A stretch of 51,080 nucleotides of DNA from Gemmatimonadota bacterium (GCA_029879725.1 JAOUPR010000017.1:1-51080); one strand, 5' to 3'; positions 33,022 to 42,840 are shown, numbered from the stretch's first letter. Translations and numbers: made by a program. Notes: generated from the letters alone by a model not told the origin.

Positions 33022-35991
33022 TCAGGCCCCCGGCTTGAAGATGACACCACGTCGCTCCCGTCCATTCATCACGGCCACCGCCGGCGAGTCGAAGCGGAGG
33101 TGGCGCACGCACCCGATGGCGTCTTCCTCGTGGGCTTCGGCGAGCCAACTCCAATCCACGAACCCCTCCCCGATCCCGGCGTTCACCGTATAGTAGCCGA
33201 TGTTGAGGGACACCAGGTTCTGATAGAAGTGACTTCCCTGCGAGGGCGTGACCCTGAAGTCGCGGAATCCTGCCTCCACGATGACGCGCGCTCCGGAGAT
33301 GTCCTCCCATTTCACCGGGATCCCCAGCCAGGGATGGGTGGATCCCCACCGCCCCACGCCGATGAGTCCGTACGTGCGCCCTTCACGGCGCAGCCGGGCG
33401 TTGAGCTCGGCCACCGCGCGGGCACATTCCTCGCTCCGGGAGCGGTCGAACCGGTTCCGGTCCACGACGATCCAGTCCACCAGGTGGTCCACCCGGCCGT
33501 GTCCCAGGGTGGCGGGGCTCTCGCAGATGAGGGATGCCGCGTCGATCTCGTCGGGGAGCCCGTCGCCGGCGTCGTGAGAGAGGGAGAGGGGGCGGAGTTG
33601 GAGGAAGGAGAACTCGGCCGGGTCGTGGCGGCCCGGCGGGAAGTTCGCCGCGAATTCGATCTCCACGGGATGCCGCGTGCCGGATACGCCCAGTTGGAGC
33701 ACTTCGCTCACGATCTCGGCCAGGGGGAACACATGGTGCTTCAGGATGGGAGCGAAGCTCACCAGGGGTACGCCGTGGGGGCGGAAGCCGTCGTAGATCG
33801 CATGATTCTCGGCGGAGTACGTCGAAGCGACCCGGAACAGCGTGCCGTCGTCTTCGGCGTCCTGGAGGGAGAATCGTGCGAGCGGGCCGTCTTCCGTCCA
33901 TTCCGATTCGGGCACCGCGTCTCCCATGCGAAGAGCCCAGAACTCCCTCTGGCTGCTTTCCAGCATGGCCTCCACCGAAGAGTGATCCACGATGTGCCTG
34001 GGGTGCCGGGGAACGAACCGCACGCAGAGATCGCCCTCGGCCACCGTCTTTCCCAGCCCCAGCGCCACGGCCACGATGCCGTCCTCCGGGCGGGCGGGAG
34101 CCGTCGGGTAGTAGTTGCGGGAGCGCGCCACGCCGGCGATGTGCGGGTAGAAGCGGTCGCCGTGGCGGGTTCCGGCCAGCCGTTGGATCACCACCGCCAT
34201 GGCTTCTTCCTCCAGGCGGTAGGGCGTGGCGTCGAGGAACGCCCGGGCGCCGCGGGAGAAGGTCGAAGCGTACACGCGTTTGATGGCCAGGAGTACCTGT
34301 CGCAAGCGTTCGGCCGGGTCCGGGGCGTTGTTGGGGAGGAGGATCGTTCCGTAGATCCCCGCCAGCGGCTGCTGCGGGGAGTCCTCCAGAAGGGACGACG
34401 AGCGCACGGCCAGGGGTCCGTCCATGACCTCCACGACCCTGTGGAGGTCGCGGACCAGCGTCTCCGGGAGGGGAGCCTCCAGCATCCTCCGCAGCGTTTC
34501 CGTGTCGTCTTCGTTCTGGAGTGCGAACGAGCGCAGATCGTGGGTATCCAGGAACTCGTCGAAGACGGAGGTTCCCATGACCACGGCCGGGGGGACGCGG
34601 ATGCGGACCCCGGGAAAGCGGTCGGAGAGCCGGAATTCGTCGAGAAGCCGGCTGGCGAAGGCGAGGCCGCGTCCCTTCCCGCCCAACGATCCCCCGCCGA
34701 TCTGGACGATCCCCTCTTCTCCGTCGAAGAGCTCGTGGCGGAACGGATTCACGGAGCCCCGGGTCCGCTCCCGCCGGTAGTGGTCGATGTCCTCGATCAG
34801 GGTGTCCCGCAGCACCTCGACGCTGGTGTAGTCTTCCAGCCTGCGGGGGCGCAGCTGACCGGCCAGGCGGAACTCGCCCCGCGCGCGCAGCCAGCGGGAG
34901 AAGTCGTGGCGGAGAGAGTGGAATGCCACGGTCTCCGCGGGCACGGTGTGAAGCTTCTCCACCAACGTCTTCAGGTCCGGGGCGCGGTCGACCTCCTCTC
35001 CGTCGGTGCCCCGGAACACGAAGTCTCCGAAGAAGAGGTGTTCCACCAGATACCGGCGGAGCTGGCCGAGGAAGTCCCGGGAGTCCTTGAGAAGGAATCC
35101 GGCTTCCAGGGAGTCGGCGACCGAACTGTTGTCGGGATTCGACGATTGGAGGGCGATGGGGACCTCGGGCTCCAGTTCCCGGACCGCCTCCACCAGGTCC
35201 TGCCCCGCCCGGGGGGACGAGATGCCGTCGCGAGGGAACTCCATGTCGGAGAACACCCCCATGATGTCCTTCCGGTAGGCCGTGAAGTCGCTCATCGCGC
35301 GCTCGTAGGTGGTCGCGAGGAGGATCTTGGGGCGCGCCCGTGCGCGCATGATGCGCTGGAGGCGGTTGCCGGCCTCCGCCTGGACCACCTGCGAGAGGTG
35401 GAGCATCTCCGTGTAGATCACGGGGAGGAAGGACGAATAGAAGCGGACGTTGTCTTCCACCACCAGGAAGACCGGCACGCCGATGGCGGTGTCGCGCGCC
35501 ACGTTGAGGCGGTCTTCCACCGCCTGGACGATGGTCATGAGGATGCGGGCGTCTCCCTGGTACAGGAAGGCCGCCACGATGCCGGTCTGCTCCCGCCGCT
35601 CCAGGAACGTCCGCAATTCACGCTGGTCGTACGCCAGCACCGCCACCGGCACGTCGTGTCCCGCGTCGGACACGTGTCCAGCCAACTCCACCGCGTCCAT
35701 GTCACCGACGTGGGGGCTGGTGATGATCAGGTCCACGCGGCGTTGTCCCCGATCCAGGAGGGCCAGGGTCTCCTCTCCGGAGGAGACCCTGGTGAGGTCG
35801 GGAGGCTCCACGGAACCGGCTTCGAGGAACTTCCCCAGCACCCGCTCGTGGAGGTGGCCGTCTTCGGCCAGGATGAACGATTCGTAGAGGGACGACACCA
35901 GGAGAACGTGCCGCACCTGGTGGCTCATGAGATCGCGGTATCCTCCGGCCCGGCTACCGTACCGCTCCGAGAAGTCGAAGGAACTCTTCAT
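33022..35991 (-). CDS. Receiver-domain plus PEP-synthase-like (PPDK_N) fusion protein
   Basis: A 989-residue cytoplasmic protein. Residues 27-165 look like a degenerate receiver domain (no phospho-acceptor Asp in TSPHVGDMD); 173-320 look like an intact one (acidic pair in VVEDN at 179-180, D249 in SDMEFP, K302 in LLKDS). From about 430 follows a PEP/pyruvate-binding ATP-grasp domain (IGGGSLGGKGRGLAFASRLL, then GPLAVRSSSLLEDS and LAGIYGT). The phosphohistidine domain and PEP domain of true PEP synthases are missing, so PEP synthesis is unlikely. It may be a signal-regulated phosphotransfer or ATP-binding protein. Thirty bases after the scramblase-like gene. Confidence 0.75.
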   Translation of the reverse strand: MKSSFDFSERYGSRAGGYRDLMSHQVRHVLLVSSLYESFILAEDGHLHERVLGKFLEAGSVEPPDLTRVSSGEETLALLDRGQRRVDLIITSPHVGDMDAVELAGHVSDAGHDVPVAVLAYDQRELRTFLERREQTGIVAAFLYQGDARILMTIVQAVEDRLNVARDTAIGVPVFLVVEDNVRFYSSFLPVIYTEMLHLSQVVQAEAGNRLQRIMRARARPKILLATTYERAMSDFTAYRKDIMGVFSDMEFPRDGISSPRAGQDLVEAVRELEPEVPIALQSSNPDNSSVADSLEAGFLLKDSRDFLGQLRRYLVEHLFFGDFVFRGTDGEEVDRAPDLKTLVEKLHTVPAETVAFHSLRHDFSRWLRARGEFRLAGQLRPRRLEDYTSVEVLRDTLIEDIDHYRRERTRGSVNPFRHELFDGEEGIVQIGGGSLGGKGRGLAFASRLLDEFRLSDRFPGVRIRVPPAVVMGTSVFDEFLDTHDLRSFALQNEDDTETLRRMLEAPLPETLVRDLHRVVEVMDGPLAVRSSSLLEDSPQQPLAGIYGTILLPNNAPDPAERLRQVLLAIKRVYASTFSRGARAFLDATPYRLEEEAMAVVIQRLAGTRHGDRFYPHIAGVARSRNYYPTAPARPEDGIVAVALGLGKTVAEGDLCVRFVPRHPRHIVDHSSVEAMLESSQREFWALRMGDAVPESEWTEDGPLARFSLQDAEDDGTLFRVASTYSAENHAIYDGFRPHGVPLVSFAPILKHHVFPLAEIVSEVLQLGVSGTRHPVEIEFAANFPPGRHDPAEFSFLQLRPLSLSHDAGDGLPDEIDAASLICESPATLGHGRVDHLVDWIVVDRNRFDRSRSEECARAVAELNARLRREGRTYGLIGVGRWGSTHPWLGIPVKWEDISGARVIVEAGFRDFRVTPSQGSHFYQNLVSLNIGYYTVNAGIGEGFVDWSWLAEAHEEDAIGCVRHLRFDSPAVAVMNGRERRGVIFKPGA

Positions 35992-36021
35992 GGTGGCGCC
36001 CCTCCACGGGCTCCCGGGAAT

Positions 36022-36606
36022 CTACTCCTTCAGGACCATGTCGATGCACATGACGGCGGCCATGATCAGCTTCCGTAGCTTGAAGCCGGCCGGTACGGAG
36101 TCGGAGATCTCGAGCACGTAGTTGTCCGCGCTGGTGAACATCTCCTTCCCGAGCCCCGACCACTTCTTGGTGACGTGCGCCAGCTCGCGTTCTCCGGAGA
36201 GGAAGCGGAAGTCCCAACCCGTCCACTTCCCCTTCAGCCGGCAGAGCTCGCTCCCGTCGGTGTCGAGGACGGTGAAGGCTCCACCGATGGAGAGGAGCTT
36301 CTGCCGGAAGCTTCCCAGGAGTGCTCCGTTTCCGTCGTGCACCGGTACGGTGGACCGCAGGAAGCTCCATCCCCGGGATACCCGGATCAGATCGGGTCCC
36401 CCGGGAGTCCGGATCTGGATGTGGAACGGGGTGGCGCGCTTGAAGTCGGTGAAGCGGAGGATCTTCCACCACCCGAGCTTCTCTTCCCGGCACTCCAGGA
36501 TGACCTTCCCGGTTTCCGGGTCGTGGATGTCGTAGTTGTTGGCGGCCTTGAAGATTCCGACGTGCTCCTTGACCAGGAAGAGGTTCCGGTCGAGAACTTC
36601 GTGCAT
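36022..36606 (-). CDS. Phospholipid scramblase/LURP-one-like protein
   Basis: A 194-residue protein starting MHEVLDRNLFLVKEHVGIFK with NYDIHDPETGKVILECRE, then repeated beta-strand pairs (FHIQIRTPGGPDLIRVSRGW, AFTVLDTDGSELCRLKGKW, DNYVLEI) and a C-terminal hydrophobic helix KLIMAAVMCIDMVLK. This is the tubby-like fold shared by LURP-one and bacterial scramblase-related proteins. Bacterial members have no settled function. ATG at 36606 has GGGAG upstream. The first gene of a minus-strand run with the PEP-synthase-like gene. Confidence 0.75.
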   Translation of the reverse strand: MHEVLDRNLFLVKEHVGIFKAANNYDIHDPETGKVILECREEKLGWWKILRFTDFKRATPFHIQIRTPGGPDLIRVSRGWSFLRSTVPVHDGNGALLGSFRQKLLSIGGAFTVLDTDGSELCRLKGKWTGWDFRFLSGERELAHVTKKWSGLGKEMFTSADNYVLEISDSVPAGFKLRKLIMAAVMCIDMVLKE

Positions 36607-36803
36607 CGATTCGCTCCCTGTCGTGTGTGGGCCGGGGGGGGAGGTGCGCCAATCCCCGGGAGAATGCCACCGTGGAGGTCCGTGCGCCAGGGAGCGCGGG
36701 ACGCCCCGTCCGCCGGTATCCTCGGCCGGAACCGCGCCGCGGGTAGACGTGTAGTTCCTCACTCCCGGCCCTCCCTTCGCCCACCCGCCTGGAGGATGCT
36801 TCC

Positions 36804-39584
36804 ATGGTCGATCGTCCCGCAGATTCGTTCCGGCCCCGTGCGTGGGTGTCCGTCCTCGCGCTCCTCCTGCTGATGACCCCCGCGCGGGCGCAGGACGTGC
36901 CCGACGGGATGGAATTCGTGACGACCGTGGAGGGGATCAGCGAATACCGCCTGGAGAATGGACTGCGCGTCCTGCTCTTCCCCGATCCGTCCAAGCCCCA
37001 GATCACGGTGAACGTGACCTACTTCGTCGGCTCTCGCCACGAGGGATACGGCGAGACCGGGATGGCACACCTTCTCGAGCATCTGGTCTTCAAGGGCACG
37101 CCGGACCACACCGACATCATGCAGGAGCTCACGGAGCGCGGAGCGCAGCCCAACGGGACCACCAACTACGACCGCACCAACTACTTCGAGATCTTCCCCG
37201 CGTCCGACGAGAATCTGGAGTGGGCCCTCGACCTCGAGTCCGACCGCATGGTGAACTCCTTCATCGCCAAGGAGGATCTGGACTCGGAGATGACGGTCGT
37301 ACGCAACGAGATGGAGGCGGGAGAGAACAGCCCCTTCCGCATCCTCATGGAGCGGGTGCTCTCCACCGCGTATCTCTGGCACAACTACGGTAAGAGCACC
37401 ATCGGGGCGCGTGCGGACGTGGAGAACGTGCCCATCGAGCGACTTCAGGCCTTCTATCGGAAGTACTATCAGCCGGACAACGCCATGCTGGTCGTGGCGG
37501 GGAACTTCGACGGGGCCCGGGCGCTCGACCTGATCCACCGGAAATTCGGGGCGCTTCCGCGTCCGGAGCGGACGGGGTCGAACATCCTGTATCCCACGTA
37601 CACCGTGGAGCCGACCCAGGACGGCGAGCGGACCGTGAGTCTGCGCCGCGCCGGAGACGTCCAGATCGTCATGAGTTCCCACCACGTCCCACCGGGAAGC
37701 CACCCGGACTACGCGGCGGTGGACGTGCTCGCGTTCGTTCTGGGCGACACGCCTTCCGGGAGGCTCTACAAGGCACTGGTGGAGACGAATCTCGCCAGCC
37801 AGGCCGGTGCGTTCGCGTACCAGCTCCGGGAGGCCGGCCCCCTCCTCTCCTTCGCGGAAGTGAGGAAGGAAGGGGACGTCGAGGCGGTGCGGACCACGCT
37901 GGGCCGGACGGTGCAGGATGTGCTTCAGACCCCCGTGACCGACGAGGAGGTCGCCCGGGCGAAGGCCGCACTCCTCAAGCAGGTCGAACTGTCGTTCAAC
38001 AACTCCATGGGAATCGCGCTACAACTCTCGGAGTGGGCGGCCATGGGAGACTGGCGCCTCTTCTTTCTCCACCGCGACCGCATCGAAGCCGTCACACCCG
38101 GTGACGTGAATCGGGTGGCGGCACTCTACCTCAAGCCGGACAACCGTACGGTGGGCGTGTTCCATCCCACCGAAGATCCCGATCGCGCGGAGATCCCCGG
38201 CATGCCCGACGTGGACGGTATGGTATCGGGGTACACCGGGGGCGAGGCGGTGGCGGAGGGTGAGGCGTTCGATCCCTCTCCCGCCAACGTGGACGCCCGC
38301 ACGTCCACGTTCACCCTCGCCAACGGGATGGAGGTCGCCCTCGTCCCCAAGGAGACCCGGGGCGACGCCGTGACCGTGCGTCTCCGGCTCCAGTTCGGAG
38401 ACGAGGAGTCCCTGCGCGGCCGAGCCACGGCCGGGAGCATGGCGGGGAACATGCTCATGCGCGGGACGGAGATCCGTACACGGCAGGAGTTGGAGGACGA
38501 GCTGGATCGCCTCAAGGCCTCCGGTGGGATCGGCGGAGGGGCCGCCCTGGGGACGGGGCAGATCACCACCGTGCGGGAGAGCGTCGCCGACGTGATCCGC
38601 ATCATGGCCGAGGTCGTGCGGCAGCCCTCCTTCCCCGGGGCGGAGTTCGCGACGCTCAAGGAACAGCGTCTGGCGTCGCTGGAGGAGCAGCGAAGTGATC
38701 CGTTCGCCCTGGCGCAGATCGCCCTGGCGCGGCACATGGATCCACGTCCGGCGGATCATCCCGGGTACACGGGCACCGTGGAGGAGGAGATCGCCGCGCT
38801 CCAGGACGTGGGGCTGGAGGACGTCACCGCGTTCTACAGGGACTTCTACGGACCCCAGTCGGGGAATCTGGTGGTGGTCGGGGACTTCGACCCCGACGAG
38901 CTCCGGGCCGTGATCGAAGACGCCTTCGGGGACTGGACCAGCCCTCACGCGTTCACCCGCATCGCCACGCCGTTCCGCGAGATCACCGCGGAGAACTTGA
39001 GCATCGAGACGCCGGACAAGGCCAACGCCATCTTCCTGGCCCAGCAGAATCTGGAGTTGAGCGACGGCGACGCGGACTACCCGGCGCTGGTGCTGGCCGG
39101 GTACATGATCGGAGGCGGAGTCCTCAATTCGCGTCTGGCGCGCCGCATCCGGGTCCAGGACGGACTCTCCTACGGGGCGGGCGGTGCCATCAACGGACAC
39201 CCCGTCGATCCGGTGGGTCAATTCACGGCCTACGCCATCTACGCGCCGGAGAATGCCTCGGCGGTGGAGGCCGCCTTCCGCGAGGAGATCGAGAAGGTTC
39301 TCGCCGATGGGTTCACCGAGGACGAGATGGCCACTTCGAAGCAGGGGTGGCTGGAGGGGCGCCAACTGAACCGCGCCCAGGACGCGTCGCTGGCCGGGCA
39401 GATCTCCTCCAATCTCTACTTCGACCGCACGTTCGCCGAAGCCGCCGAGTTGGAGGACGCCGTGCGGGCCCTTACGCTGGACGAGGTCAATGCCGCCGTC
39501 CGGCGTTCCCTGGACCTGGCGAAGATCACCATCGTGAAGGCCGGCGACTTCGCAGGAGCGGCGGAGAAGAAACCGATCAGTTGA
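36804..39584 (+). CDS. M16-family zinc metallopeptidase (pitrilysin-like), exported
   Basis: A 926-residue protein with a signal peptide (VSVLALLLLMTPARAQ, 15-30). The first M16 unit carries the inverted zinc motif HLLEH (89-93) with the third ligand E169 (VRNEME), 76 residues on, as expected; the second M16 unit (about 490-915) has no HxxEH and is the inactive half (VVVVGDFD, DGLSYGAGG). It degrades peptides in the periplasm as a clam-shell monomer. ATG at 36804 has GGAGG eight bases upstream. Divergent from the scramblase-like gene. Confidence 0.93.
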   Translation: MVDRPADSFRPRAWVSVLALLLLMTPARAQDVPDGMEFVTTVEGISEYRLENGLRVLLFPDPSKPQITVNVTYFVGSRHEGYGETGMAHLLEHLVFKGTPDHTDIMQELTERGAQPNGTTNYDRTNYFEIFPASDENLEWALDLESDRMVNSFIAKEDLDSEMTVVRNEMEAGENSPFRILMERVLSTAYLWHNYGKSTIGARADVENVPIERLQAFYRKYYQPDNAMLVVAGNFDGARALDLIHRKFGALPRPERTGSNILYPTYTVEPTQDGERTVSLRRAGDVQIVMSSHHVPPGSHPDYAAVDVLAFVLGDTPSGRLYKALVETNLASQAGAFAYQLREAGPLLSFAEVRKEGDVEAVRTTLGRTVQDVLQTPVTDEEVARAKAALLKQVELSFNNSMGIALQLSEWAAMGDWRLFFLHRDRIEAVTPGDVNRVAALYLKPDNRTVGVFHPTEDPDRAEIPGMPDVDGMVSGYTGGEAVAEGEAFDPSPANVDARTSTFTLANGMEVALVPKETRGDAVTVRLRLQFGDEESLRGRATAGSMAGNMLMRGTEIRTRQELEDELDRLKASGGIGGGAALGTGQITTVRESVADVIRIMAEVVRQPSFPGAEFATLKEQRLASLEEQRSDPFALAQIALARHMDPRPADHPGYTGTVEEEIAALQDVGLEDVTAFYRDFYGPQSGNLVVVGDFDPDELRAVIEDAFGDWTSPHAFTRIATPFREITAENLSIETPDKANAIFLAQQNLELSDGDADYPALVLAGYMIGGGVLNSRLARRIRVQDGLSYGAGGAINGHPVDPVGQFTAYAIYAPENASAVEAAFREEIEKVLADGFTEDEMATSKQGWLEGRQLNRAQDASLAGQISSNLYFDRTFAEAAELEDAVRALTLDEVNAAVRRSLDLAKITIVKAGDFAGAAEKKPIS

Positions 39585-39595
39585 GGCGGCTTCGC

Positions 39596-39620
39596 GCCCG
39601 GATCAGCCTCCGATCCGGGC
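39596..39620. terminator. Bidirectional hairpin
   Basis: GCCCGGATC (39596-39604) pairs perfectly with GATCCGGGC (39612-39620), loop of seven. It lies between the convergent M16 gene (ends 39584) and the TIGR03545-like gene, whose stop codon (39605-39603) is inside the hairpin. No U-tract. Confidence 0.65.
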
Positions 39621-41519
39621 CTGCCGCATCAACTCCTCCAGCCGCGACTCGAGGCGCGTGCGTAGCGCCTCGGCTTCCTGGCGCTGGGAGTCGATCCGGC
39701 CGGCGACCTCGGTACGGGCCGCTTCCACGCGGGAGCGGGCGTTCTCGACGTGCGGCCGTGCCTGGCGCTCCACCTCCGCGCGTACACGGGCCTCGGCGGC
39801 GGCCACCTCTTCTCCGAGTGCCTCCTGGAGGCTCCGGGCCACCGCCTCGCCCAGGTTCGACGAGATGGACAACCGCGGCTGATCGAGCGTTCCCTCCAGC
39901 GACATCTCCAGCTCCACGTTCCGGATCCCGGTGAGGGAGCGCCAAACGAAGGCCCTGGCCCATTCGGGTGAGCCCGATTCTCCGAGGAGCCCGCCTGCCA
40001 CACCTGCCACGCCTGCCGGGTCTCCGGGGAGCGTGTCCGGGGACGGCGCCGGAGCGCCGGACGGCGGGGTGGCGCCTCCCGACCATGTCACCGCGTTCGC
40101 GGTCCAGCGCATCCGCGCCCGGATGTTCTCACCGACGCGGGCCAGTTGGAGCGTGCTGGACCCGTCTCCGAGGTGGAGCGTGCCTCCCAGGGCGCCCAGC
40201 TCGATCGCCGGAAGGGAGACGCCGTCCATGCGAAGAGCCACGGAGTCGCGGATGGTCTCTCCGGTATGGTCGAGGACGGCGTCCAGGCTCAGCCCGACCG
40301 GCCCCACGCGGGCTCCGTCCCGGGCCACCGAGATCTCCACGGGCCGGTTCACCAGCGAGGGCGCGGACGACAGCCCCCTCACATGGGCCGTGTAGGCACC
40401 CGCTCCGGCGCCCGACCCGCCGATCTCCAGCCCCACCTCACCCTCCTGGAGGAGGAAGGAGGGGTAGGTCGCCTTGCCCGGGAAGGCCACGGTGGTGCCC
40501 TCCGCCCGGGCCCGCTTCGGCCCGGGCCGCTGGCGCGGGTCGAGCCCGGGCGGGAGGAACCGCTCGGCGGTGCGTGCCCAGTACATCACCGGCTTGAGCC
40601 ACAGCACGGCGGTGGACCCGAAGAGGGCGGGGGAGATCTCCGGCGCGTCGAAGGACGGAAGATGCAGGAGTCCGCGGGCGTACGCGAAGTCCTCGGCCCG
40701 GAGCCCGGAGAAGGCGCCGGCGCCGGACTGGAGCGAGGCGACCCCTTCCTTCACGCTGCCGTCCAGCGCCGCCAGGTCGTCTTCCAGGGTGGTCAGGGTC
40801 GACAGAGTGCCCTGGCCCGAGCGCACCAGTCCCGGAGCCTGGAGCGCGTTGAGTGGGGTGAGCCGGAAGCTCTCCAGCCGCTCCACCAGAGCACGTGCCG
40901 AATCCAGCCGTGGCCTCGGATCGAGGGAACGGGCGCGCTCCTCCCACGCGGACCGCATGGAGTCGGTGGCCGCCGTGAGCGCCCGGGCGTGCCGCACGGT
41001 GGGCAGGCTGTCCGCGTCGATGCCCGCGACGTCCACGGTCCCTCCGAGCCCTTCCAGGCTCAACGTGGGAATCTGGACCTGGTCGGCCCACGAGTTGACC
41101 TGTCGCCAGAGCGCCCCGCTCTCCGGGTCCGGGTTCTCCAGCGCGCCGGAGACCTCCCGTGGGGTGCCGAAGCGCACGCCGCGCATCACGAAGGACTCCA
41201 CCACCACCTTCTTCTCCAGGAGGGGGGGGACCAGGAGGTCCACCGAGATCTCTTCGGCCTCGATGAGGTTGGTCATGGGCGCGTCGGGGTTCGCCACCTG
41301 CAGTCCCTCGAGGCGGATGCTCCCGTCGGAGGCCCTCACGTCCACGTGCGCCAGATCGACCCGTGCCCCCACAACCGAAGCACCCGTCTCCTCGATCCCC
41401 CTGCGCACACCTTCGTCCAGGAACATCCACCACAGAAGGCCCGCCGCCACGGCGACCAAGGCGAACACGCCCAGGCCGGACGTGCGGATCACCCTGCCCT
41501 TCTTTTCCGGTCCGTTCAT
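39603..41519 (-). CDS. TIGR03545-family membrane-anchored protein
   Basis: A 638-residue protein with one N-terminal helix (about 14-33, LGVFALVAVAAGLLWWMFL) and a large exported part. Early segments (VVGARVDLAHVDVRASDGSIRLEGLQVANPDAP in sequence) resemble AsmA-like and TIGR03545 proteins; the C-terminus (about 550-636) is a long coiled coil of Glu, Arg and Ala. This family is nearly always paired with a TIGR03546 protein, here upstream. Function unknown; the AsmA resemblance suggests lipid traffic or envelope assembly. ATG at 41519 has GGGAGG nine bases upstream. Confidence 0.8.
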   Translation of the reverse strand: MNGPEKKGRVIRTSGLGVFALVAVAAGLLWWMFLDEGVRRGIEETGASVVGARVDLAHVDVRASDGSIRLEGLQVANPDAPMTNLIEAEEISVDLLVPPLLEKKVVVESFVMRGVRFGTPREVSGALENPDPESGALWRQVNSWADQVQIPTLSLEGLGGTVDVAGIDADSLPTVRHARALTAATDSMRSAWEERARSLDPRPRLDSARALVERLESFRLTPLNALQAPGLVRSGQGTLSTLTTLEDDLAALDGSVKEGVASLQSGAGAFSGLRAEDFAYARGLLHLPSFDAPEISPALFGSTAVLWLKPVMYWARTAERFLPPGLDPRQRPGPKRARAEGTTVAFPGKATYPSFLLQEGEVGLEIGGSGAGAGAYTAHVRGLSSAPSLVNRPVEISVARDGARVGPVGLSLDAVLDHTGETIRDSVALRMDGVSLPAIELGALGGTLHLGDGSSTLQLARVGENIRARMRWTANAVTWSGGATPPSGAPAPSPDTLPGDPAGVAGVAGGLLGESGSPEWARAFVWRSLTGIRNVELEMSLEGTLDQPRLSISSNLGEAVARSLQEALGEEVAAAEARVRAEVERQARPHVENARSRVEAARTEVAGRIDSQRQEAEALRTRLESRLEELMRQARIGG

Positions 41520-41533
41520 CTCGGCACGCCTCC

Positions 41534-42052
41534 CTAGGGCCTGAAGAGGCGGTAGGTGTTGTAGACCTTCGAGGCGCGAAGGGCCTTGAAGAGGCGGGCG
41601 TCCTTGTAGCGGGCGTAGATCGTTCGGCGGTAGGCGTCCACGCCCCACCTGCACAGGAAGAAGAGGGGCACCGCCAGGACCGCCCACCCCAGCAGGCTTC
41701 CCAGAACGATGGTGTTGGTGGGGTTCGTGAGCGCCACCACCGGCGTATTGTACGCAGTGGCCCACACGTCCGAGAGGGCTCCGGAATCGAGGAGAAGCCT
41801 CCTTCCCAGGGCGTCGAATACGGGGTCCAGGGCGAAGCCCAACGGCGTGGCGAGGAGCCAGCCGAGCATCGCGCCGGGCACCGAGACCCGGAAGAACAGG
41901 ATGATCCCCACCACCGCCAGGTTGTGGAGATTCATGAGCGGGGTGAGACCCAGGCACGCTCCGAGGGCCATCCCGGCGGCGACCTGGCCGGGGGTTCCTT
42001 CGGAGTTGAGCGCCTTCACCAGGCTCTGGACCAGCTTGACGATCCAGTACAT
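41534..42052 (-). CDS. TIGR03546/DUF2062-family membrane protein
   Basis: A 172-residue protein with three to four membrane helices: an amphipathic start (YWIVKLVQSLVKALNSEGTP), GQVAAGMALGACLGLTPLMN (the DUF2062 glycine-rich first helix), VVGIILFFRVSVPGAMLGWLL, and NTIVLGSLLGWAVLAVPLFFL near the end, then a basic tail. It is the regular partner of TIGR03545; the two genes are 14 bases apart. No biochemical role is known. Confidence 0.82.
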   Translation of the reverse strand: MYWIVKLVQSLVKALNSEGTPGQVAAGMALGACLGLTPLMNLHNLAVVGIILFFRVSVPGAMLGWLLATPLGFALDPVFDALGRRLLLDSGALSDVWATAYNTPVVALTNPTNTIVLGSLLGWAVLAVPLFFLCRWGVDAYRRTIYARYKDARLFKALRASKVYNTYRLFRP

Positions 42053-42139
42053 CGGGCTCGAGCGGAATCAGGGGGACGGGGTCCGGCGATCCTCCACGGT
42101 AGGCGCCCCTACCGGGTGCCGGCAAGGGAGGATGCGAGA

Positions 42140-42171
42140 AGCCCCCGCCCGGGACGGTCCGGGCGGGGGCT
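42140..42171 (-). terminator. Terminator hairpin after the lipoprotein gene
   Basis: AGCCCCCGCCCGG (42140-42152) pairs perfectly with CCGGGCGGGGGCT (42159-42171), loop of six. It lies 28 bases past the stop of the minus-strand lipoprotein gene and before the TIGR03546 gene. Only a short T-rich run (TTCTC) follows on that strand. Confidence 0.8.
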
Positions 42172-42198
42172 CCGATGGCCGCAGTCGTTCCGACTACC

Positions 42199-42840
42199 TC
42201 AAACGCCGCCGGCGCTCACGGTCTGGGAGACGTCGATCCCGCACATCGACCCGTCCAAGGTCGTGGAGCCGGTGCCGGCGAGCCGGTCGCCCGTCCCGGT
42301 GAACACGAGCGCGATGTTGCACGTGCCGGCCCGCCCGTCGGTGGCCCAATCGAGCGCCCCGGAGATGTTGCCCGAGACCTCCGACGTACCCGTTCCGTCC
42401 GTGGCGATCCGGAGATCCACCGTCAGATCCGGAGCACCGTCGATGGTGAAGACCTTTCCGGACTCCTGATGGGGCACCCTGCAGGCGTCGTGGGTCTGGA
42501 TCATGGCGAAATCCATCTGGACGGCGGCCGTGGCGGTATCCACGGTCAGGGAGACCCCGGCGACGATCCCCACCGTCCCACCCAGCGGGCAGGGGGGAGT
42601 CATGGTGATGTCGATGGTGCCGACGGCGGTACTCGGTCCACCCACCGGAGCGGGGCTCTGCACGCCGGCCGTGTTGGCGCTGGTGAAGCTCTGCGTGAAG
42701 ATGAACGCGGCGAGGGCCCGCGCTTCGGCATCGGAGAGCGGGTCGCCGGGTCCGGTGCCGCCGTCGCCGCAGGCTGCGAAGAGGAGGGCCGATGACACTG
42801 CGAGGACTCCGATAGGGCGGAACGGCATGGGTCGTCTCAT
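42199..42840 (-). CDS. Lipoprotein of unknown function
   Basis: A 213-residue lipoprotein: start MRRPMPFRPIGVLAVSSALL, lipobox LFAAC, then a Gly/Asp-rich linker and a mainly beta domain with four cysteines after the lipid one (TPPCPLGG, DACRVP, AGTCNIAL, GSMCGID), which could form two disulfides. No family recognised. Neither ATG (42840 or 42828) has a clear binding site; the longer one is given. A strong hairpin follows the stop. Divergent from the molybdenum hydroxylase operon. Confidence 0.65.
   Translation of the reverse strand: MRRPMPFRPIGVLAVSSALLFAACGDGGTGPGDPLSDAEARALAAFIFTQSFTSANTAGVQSPAPVGGPSTAVGTIDITMTPPCPLGGTVGIVAGVSLTVDTATAAVQMDFAMIQTHDACRVPHQESGKVFTIDGAPDLTVDLRIATDGTGTSEVSGNISGALDWATDGRAGTCNIALVFTGTGDRLAGTGSTTLDGSMCGIDVSQTVSAGGV

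Noticed and set aside
33100..36078. Very long open frame (992 codons) antisense to the receiver/ATP-grasp gene
   Set aside because: Long antisense frames are common in GC-rich coding DNA; the translation has no recognisable domain and is rich in His, Arg, Gly and Pro, while the minus strand encodes clear domains.
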